A stretch of 15,696 bases of DNA, from positions 1-15,696 of the forward strand of contig CAKUMG010000038.1 in NCBI GenBank assembly GCA_934667465.1. Direction: 5' to 3'. This DNA comes from an uncultured Actinoplanes sp. (GTDB lineage Bacteria; Actinomycetota; Actinomycetes; Mycobacteriales; Micromonosporaceae). A program made the translations under genes and the position numbers. The notes below the pieces were generated by a model. It saw only the letters and a program-made list of their open reading frames with translations. It was not told the origin of the DNA and searched no databases. Below, one piece after another: positions 12,118-15,696 of the stretch (its first letter is position 1; every line of letters starts with the position of its first letter).

Positions 12118-12123
12118 TAGACT
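12118..12123 (+). promoter_or_regulatory. -10 box TAGACT of the RibD/DHFR-like gene
   Basis: TAGACT fits TANNNT and ends 8 nt before ATG 12132. With no Shine-Dalgarno sequence, a leaderless or nearly leaderless mRNA is likely. Confidence 0.5.
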
Positions 12124-12131
12124 CCGCGGCC

Positions 12132-12689
12132 ATGGGACTGCTCACCTTCAGCATCAATGTCACCCTGGACGGTTGCGTCGACCACGAGGAGGGGATCGCC
12201 GACGACGAGACGCACGCCCTGTTCACCCGGCTGATGGACGCCAGCGGGGCGATGCTGTGGGGCCGGGTCACGTACGAGATGATGGAGGGCCATTGGCCGG
12301 CGGTTGCCCGCGGTGACGTGGAGGCGGCGCCGGCGATGCGTGAGTGGGCGCTCAAGCTGGAGGACAAACCCAAGTACGTGGTGTCGTCGGCGCGTACGGA
12401 CTTCCCGTGGGCCAACAGCCACCACCTCGCCGGTGATCTGCGGGCGGGTGTGCAGAAGCTCAAGGACGAGAACCCGGACGGGGTCCTGCTCGGCAGTGGC
12501 AAGCTCGCGACCGAGCTCGACCGCCTCGACCTGATCGACGAGTACCGACTGCTCGTGCATCCCCGGATCGCCGGTCACGGCCCGACGCTGTACCAGGGCG
12601 GGCTGCCCGGCACGCGCCGGCTCGAGCTGGTCGCGGCGGACCCGCTGGGCAACGGCGCGGTGGCCGTGCACTACCGCCGGGCGCGCTGA
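12132..12689 (+). CDS. RibD C-terminal / dihydrofolate-reductase-fold protein
   Basis: 185 residues, the normal size for this family. The fold is seen in GLLTFSINVTLDGCVDHEEGI (beta-A with the substrate loop), MLWGRVTYEMMEGHW (the GRxTYE cofactor-loop motif), KYVVSSARTDFPWANSHHLAGDL and VLLGSGKLATELDRLDLIDEYRLLVHPRIAGHGPTLY (glycine-rich NADPH-binding segment and C-terminal strands). These proteins are NADPH-dependent reductases related to the reductase part of riboflavin synthesis enzyme RibD and to DHFR; most stand-alone copies have no known substrate. It is cytosolic. ATG 12132 has a -10 box 8 nt upstream. It is divergent from the NUDIX gene and 130 bp before a possibly unrelated oxidoreductase gene. 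Confidence 0.88.
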   Translation: MGLLTFSINVTLDGCVDHEEGIADDETHALFTRLMDASGAMLWGRVTYEMMEGHWPAVARGDVEAAPAMREWALKLEDKPKYVVSSARTDFPWANSHHLAGDLRAGVQKLKDENPDGVLLGSGKLATELDRLDLIDEYRLLVHPRIAGHGPTLYQGGLPGTRRLELVAADPLGNGAVAVHYRRAR

Positions 12690-12779
12690 GTCACCTCACG
12701 CGGCGGTCGTGTCACTATCCTCGCGGATATTGGCATTGCCGCCGCTGGAGTGTGTGGATCGTGCGCGCGACGCTGAGGG

Positions 12780-12816
12780 GGAACCTCCCGTCCCGGCGCC
12801 ACGATGAGGAACCTCC
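12780..12816. promoter_or_regulatory. Direct repeat GGAACCTCC at the oxidoreductase leader
   Basis: GGAACCTCC occurs at 12780-12788 and 12808-12816. The second copy overlaps GAGGA (12806-12810), the likely Shine-Dalgarno sequence for ATG 12820. CCTC of the upstream copy could pair with that GAGG and hide it. A role as a control element is only a suggestion. Confidence 0.3.
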
Positions 12817-12819
12817 TGG

Positions 12820-13827
12820 ATGTCTGATCTGATGAAGGCCGTAGTGCTCCCCCGTTTCGGCGGTCCCGATGCTTTCGAGGTGCGCGACGTCGCCGTGCCG
12901 CGCGTCGGGCCCCGCCAGGTGCGGGTGCGTGTGCATGCGACGGCCGTCAACCCGCTCGACTTGCAGATCCGGCGCGGGGACTACGCCGATCAGGTGCCGC
13001 TGCCGGCGATCATCGGGCACGACGTCTCCGGCGTGATCGAGGAAACCGGATCCCACGTGAGCGAGTTCCGTGCCGGTGATGCGGTGTACTACACACCCCG
13101 GATCTTCGGTGGCTACGGCTCCTACGCCGAGCAGCACGTCGCTGACGTCGGCCTCGTGGGCCGCAAGCCGGAGAACCTCAGTCACCTGGAAGCGGCAAGC
13201 CTGACCCTGGTCGGCGGGACGGTGTGGGAGGCCCTGGTGACGCGGGCGCGGCTGACCGTGGGTGAGACGATCCTCGTCCATGCGGGTGCGGGCGGTGTCG
13301 GGACGATCGCTATCCAGGTCGCGGCGGCGATCGGCGCGCGGGTGATCACCACGGCGAGGACCGAGGACCACGATTTCGTACGCGGCCTCGGCGCGGATGC
13401 GGCGATCGACCACACGTCGGCGGACTACGTCGACGCGGTGGCCGAGCTGACGGGCGGCACGGGGGTCGACGTGGTGCTCGACACGATCGGGGGTGACACC
13501 CTCTCCCGCAGCCCGCTGGCGCTCGCCGGTTTCGGGCGCGTCGTCAGCATCGTCGACATCGCGCAGCCGCAGAACCTGATCGAGGCGTGGGGCCGGAACG
13601 CCGCGTACCACTTCGTCTTCACCCGGCAGAACCGGGGGAAGCTGGACGCGCTCACCACGCTGGTCGAGCGCGGTCTGGTGCGGGCGGTCGTCGGCGCGGT
13701 CCTTCCGCTGGCGCGGATGGGTGAGGCTCACGAGTTGCTGGAGAGCAGGCGCTCGTACGCCCTGCGCGGCAAGGTGGCGATCGACGTGGCCGGGGAGACC
13801 GTCGCGCTGCCTGCTCGCCGTTCCTAG
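12820..13827 (+). CDS. NADPH:quinone oxidoreductase-type MDR protein
   Basis: 335 residues, a medium-chain dehydrogenase/reductase. The GroES-like domain covers about 1-125 ([55 protein letters not shown]). The Rossmann domain carries [15 protein letters not shown] (about 154-168) for NADPH. The protein contains no cysteine, so it lacks both catalytic and structural zinc sites and belongs with zinc-independent quinone oxidoreductases (QOR). It should reduce quinones or enones with NADPH, a detoxification role. It is cytosolic. ATG 12820 has GAGGA 9 nt upstream; ATG 12832 (MKAVVLP) is a possible internal start. Its stop lies only 25 bp from the stop of the convergent glxA-like gene, so transcription could collide. 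Confidence 0.9.
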   Translation: MSDLMKAVVLPRFGGPDAFEVRDVAVPRVGPRQVRVRVHATAVNPLDLQIRRGDYADQVPLPAIIGHDVSGVIEETGSHVSEFRAGDAVYYTPRIFGGYGSYAEQHVADVGLVGRKPENLSHLEAASLTLVGGTVWEALVTRARLTVGETILVHAGAGGVGTIAIQVAAAIGARVITTARTEDHDFVRGLGADAAIDHTSADYVDAVAELTGGTGVDVVLDTIGGDTLSRSPLALAGFGRVVSIVDIAQPQNLIEAWGRNAAYHFVFTRQNRGKLDALTTLVERGLVRAVVGAVLPLARMGEAHELLESRRSYALRGKVAIDVAGETVALPARRS

Positions 13828-13852
13828 CGGGCGGCTGGGTCAGATGCGGCCG

Positions 13853-14800
13853 TTAGTTGCGGCCGGAGAAGGTGGCGCGGTATTCCGAGGGCGACACGTC
13901 CAGGAGCCGGCGGAAGTGCAGCCGCAGGTTCGACCCGGTGCCCAGGCCGACCTGGTGCGCGATCCGGTCGACCGGCAGCCTCGTGCTCTCCAGAAGCTCG
14001 CGGGCGGTGTCGACCCGTGCCCGCAGGATCCACTGCAGCGGGGTGCTGCCGGTCTCGGCGGTGAAGCGGCGCAGGAACGTGCGGGGCGACATCCGCGCGT
14101 GTGCGGCGAGCCCGGCGATCGTGAGCGGCTGGCCGAGCCGGGTCAGGGCCCATTCCCGGGTCGCGGCAAGCGTGTCGCCGTGGGCTGTCGCGCTGGTCCT
14201 CGGCAGGTACTGGGCCTGGCCCCCGGTCCGGTAGGGCGCGGTGACGAGCCCGCGGGCGATCTCGTTCGCCGCGCTCACGCCGAGGTCGCGCCGGACGATG
14301 TGCAGGCACAGGTCGAGGCCGGCGGCGGCGCCCGCGGAGGTGAGGATGGATCCCTCGTCGACGAAGAGCACGTTCGGTTCGACGGTGATCCGCGGGTACC
14401 TTCGCGCGAGCTGTTCCGCCGCGTCCCAGTGCGTCGTGGCCCGCAGGCCGTCGAGCAGGCCGGCGTCGGCGAGGGCGAAGGCGCCGTAGCAGATCGACGC
14501 GATGCGGGCCCCGCGGGCGGCGGCGCTGCGGAGCGCTTCGTGGACCGGCGCCGGGACCGGCCGGCCCGCCGGGGCGTACCCGGGGACGATGATCGTGTCC
14601 GCGTCGGCGAGGGCGTCCAGGCCCCGCGGGACCGTGTAGCCGAAACCCCCGTGCGACGGCACCGTTGCGGCGGTGACCCCGCAGGCGGACACCTCGTAGG
14701 GAAAGCCCGTCTCCGGATGGAACACCTCCGCCGGGATCCCGACGTCCAGCGGGAGCGCCCCGTCGAGGACGAGGACCACCACCTGATGCGGTCGCTGCAT
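13853..14800 (-). CDS. GlxA-type AraC-family transcription regulator (DJ-1/PfpI + HTH)
   Basis: 315 residues. The N-terminal DJ-1/PfpI domain (about 5-170) has VVVLVLDGALPLDVGIPAEVF, IIVPGY and the nucleophile-elbow segment ARIASICYGAFALADAGLLDG (Cys104; the next residue is Tyr where Thr/Ser is usual). The C-terminal AraC domain has two helix-turn-helix units: LTIAGLAAHARMSPRTFLRRF (about 226-246) and VDRIAHQVGLGTGSNLRLHFRRLLDVSPSEYR (about 277-308). Such proteins sense small metabolites and usually activate catabolic or stress genes; here the partner gene is unclear. The neighbouring quinone oxidoreductase is convergent and the hypothetical at 14915 divergent. ATG 14800 has GGAG 7 nt upstream; GTG 14803 is one codon earlier. 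It binds DNA, probably as a dimer. Confidence 0.91.
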   Translation of the reverse strand: MQRPHQVVVLVLDGALPLDVGIPAEVFHPETGFPYEVSACGVTAATVPSHGGFGYTVPRGLDALADADTIIVPGYAPAGRPVPAPVHEALRSAAARGARIASICYGAFALADAGLLDGLRATTHWDAAEQLARRYPRITVEPNVLFVDEGSILTSAGAAAGLDLCLHIVRRDLGVSAANEIARGLVTAPYRTGGQAQYLPRTSATAHGDTLAATREWALTRLGQPLTIAGLAAHARMSPRTFLRRFTAETGSTPLQWILRARVDTARELLESTRLPVDRIAHQVGLGTGSNLRLHFRRLLDVSPSEYRATFSGRN

Positions 14801-14815
14801 CACCCGGCTCCGATC

Positions 14816-14835
14816 CGGCCGGCACGCGCCGGCCG
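14816..14835. promoter_or_regulatory. 8-bp inverted repeat between divergent genes
   Basis: CGGCCGGC (14816-14823) and GCCGGCCG (14828-14835) form a perfect stem with loop ACGC, 16 bp upstream of the AraC-type regulator start. In a divergent gap this is better read as an operator or cruciform than as a terminator. Self-binding by the regulator is a guess. Confidence 0.3.
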
Positions 14836-14914
14836 CGTCGTCATCCTCGCACGTGCGGGCATGACCGCCATCCCCTCGGGGACAGCGCCGCAGCGCGGCA
14901 GGGATGATGCGCCG

Positions 14915-15361
14915 ATGGGTTTCCGGTGGCTGCCGTTCCGGCGTGGTGAGAGGGTGCGGGCCCGTTCCGGGCTGCGAGTTCCGCCGGTACGGGTGATCGG
15001 GGCGCGGCGGTTGCGGCTGCTCGTCGCCGCCGCGGAACGGGAAGGGCTCGGCGTGGACGTCGGGGCGATCGGGCTCGACGCGCGCGAGGTGTACCTGCTC
15101 CTGCCGTACGGCTACGAGCACCGCCCGGTGCGGAGCTGGAAGTGCCGGGTGTTCGCGTTCGCCGGTGGCGTGGCGGAGGGCCGGGGCGCGATCCGGCTGG
15201 GCCGGGTGGATGTCGCGGCCGGTCGCTATCGGCGGTTGCGCCGGGGCCCGCGGCGGGTGGAGCGTCAGCTGTTGCACTGGCTGGCGTGGGAGGCCGCGGC
15301 GTCGTCGTGGGGCAGGCATCAGGCGACCGGGCGGGATTCGCCGGGCACCCCGGCTTCCTGA
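14915..15361 (+). CDS. Hypothetical protein, unrecognised
   Basis: 148 residues. The N-terminus is basic (MGFRWLPFRRGERVRARSG). The middle has regular alternation of strands and helices: VRVIGARRLRLLVAAAEREGLGVDVGAIGLDAREVYLLLPYGYEHRPVRSWKCRVFAFAGG, then RGAIRLGRVDVAAGRYRRLRR. The C-terminal helix RVERQLLHWLAWEAAASSWGR ends in a short polar tail. There is no signal peptide, membrane segment or known motif, and I recognise no family. The frame is supported by consistent G/C third positions and by lying in an otherwise empty gap. ATG 14915 has GATGAT 6 nt upstream as a weak -10 and AGGG at 10 nt as a weak Shine-Dalgarno sequence. It is divergent from the AraC-type regulator. Confidence 0.6.
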   Translation: MGFRWLPFRRGERVRARSGLRVPPVRVIGARRLRLLVAAAEREGLGVDVGAIGLDAREVYLLLPYGYEHRPVRSWKCRVFAFAGGVAEGRGAIRLGRVDVAAGRYRRLRRGPRRVERQLLHWLAWEAAASSWGRHQATGRDSPGTPAS

Positions 15362-15478
15362 GGGGCGAGCCCGCGGCTCGGATCAGTGCTGCGGCAGGAC
15401 AGTGCGGGTGCGCGGGCCTGGCATGGAACGAACACCACCGCTGACGCGGGCGGCACCACGGTGGCTCGGTGGCCGGGG

Positions 15479-15696
15479 TCAGTCGCGGCGCTGGCGGAGG
15501 TAGGCGAGGACGGCTTCGCGGGTGGTGCGGACGCCGAACAGGGCGCGGGCCTCGGCGATGCGGCGGTTGGCGGTGCGCAGGGACAGGAATTCGGCGGCTG
15601 CTGCGGCGGCGATGGTGTCACCGGCGGCGAGGCGGTCGAGCAGGGCGCGCTGCTCGGCGACCAGGGGGACGGTGCCGTCGCCGGCCGGGGCGGGGG
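15479..15696 (-). CDS. LuxR-type HTH protein, C-terminal fragment (5' end outside window)
   Basis: About 72 residues of a minus-strand frame that enters from the right edge and stops at TGA 15481-15479. It reads VAEQRALLDRLAAGDTIAAAAAAEFLSLRTANRRIAEARALFGVRTTREAVLAYLRQRRD. This is the helix order of a LuxR/GerE or sigma-70 region-4 type helix-turn-helix: LLDRLAAGDT (first helix), AAAEFLSLRTANRRIAEARALFGV (turn and recognition helix), TREAVLAYLRQR (last helix). It is probably the DNA-binding end of a transcription regulator; the sensory part is not visible. A short CCACGGTGG palindrome (15456-15464) lies just past the stop. Confidence 0.7.
   Translation of the reverse strand, partial: PAPAGDGTVPLVAEQRALLDRLAAGDTIAAAAAAEFLSLRTANRRIAEARALFGVRTTREAVLAYLRQRRD

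Noticed and set aside
1..15696. tRNA, rRNA, riboswitch, insertion sequence or biosynthetic gene cluster
   Set aside because: I scanned for tRNA-like arms, transposase motifs, inverted-repeat ends and synthase genes and saw none. The only DNA-recombination gene is the Xer-type recombinase.

Overview
The window is very GC-rich, uses GTG starts often, and codes densely with almost only G or C at third codon positions. Several genes look leaderless. Together with the protein families this points to a filamentous actinobacterium. Micromonosporaceae (Actinoplanes-like) is my best inference; no rRNA or tRNA is present to confirm it. No plasmid, phage structural or secondary-metabolite genes are visible.

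Left part (1-4.7 kb): a partial GNAT acetyltransferase; a UPF0303/heme-degrading-domain protein preceded by a possible small membrane ORF; a divergent endonuclease/exonuclease/phosphatase-family hydrolase; a second GNAT acetyltransferase; and, divergent from it, an organic-peroxide defence operon, ohrR-ohr, under a 15-bp-periodic operator array. A cofactor-free haloperoxidase/esterase follows.

Centre (4.7-6.3 kb), the most interesting part: a complete tyrosine (Xer-type) recombinase on the minus strand, then about 520 bp of non-coding DNA. Its start codon lies inside a symmetric, AT-rich, dif-like site (5726-5753). About 415 bp further on is a second site (6166-6193, minus orientation) that closely matches the actinobacterial dif consensus as I recall it. 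Two unrelated-looking tandem repeats, 27 bp x2 and 31 bp x2, lie between the sites. Strand composition also flips here: the + strand is C-rich to the left and G-rich to the right whatever the gene orientation, and the switch falls inside the recombinase gene. I read this as the replication terminus/dif region of the chromosome, with an extra Xer recombinase that may have its own target site.

Right part (6.3-15.7 kb): ordinary actinobacterial accessory genes. In order: a VOC protein that appears truncated, a DUF6319-like coiled-coil protein, a nucleotidyltransferase, an aldo/keto reductase with an upstream PhnB-like VOC protein, an unrecognised zinc-ribbon protein, a PlsC-type acyltransferase, a NUDIX hydrolase, a RibD/DHFR-fold reductase, a cysteine-free quinone-oxidoreductase-type MDR protein, a convergent GlxA-type AraC regulator (DJ-1 + HTH), an orphan hypothetical, and the C-terminus of a LuxR-type HTH protein cut by the window edge. 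Most genes are single transcription units. Many convergent junctions carry perfect palindromes, probably bidirectional terminators.
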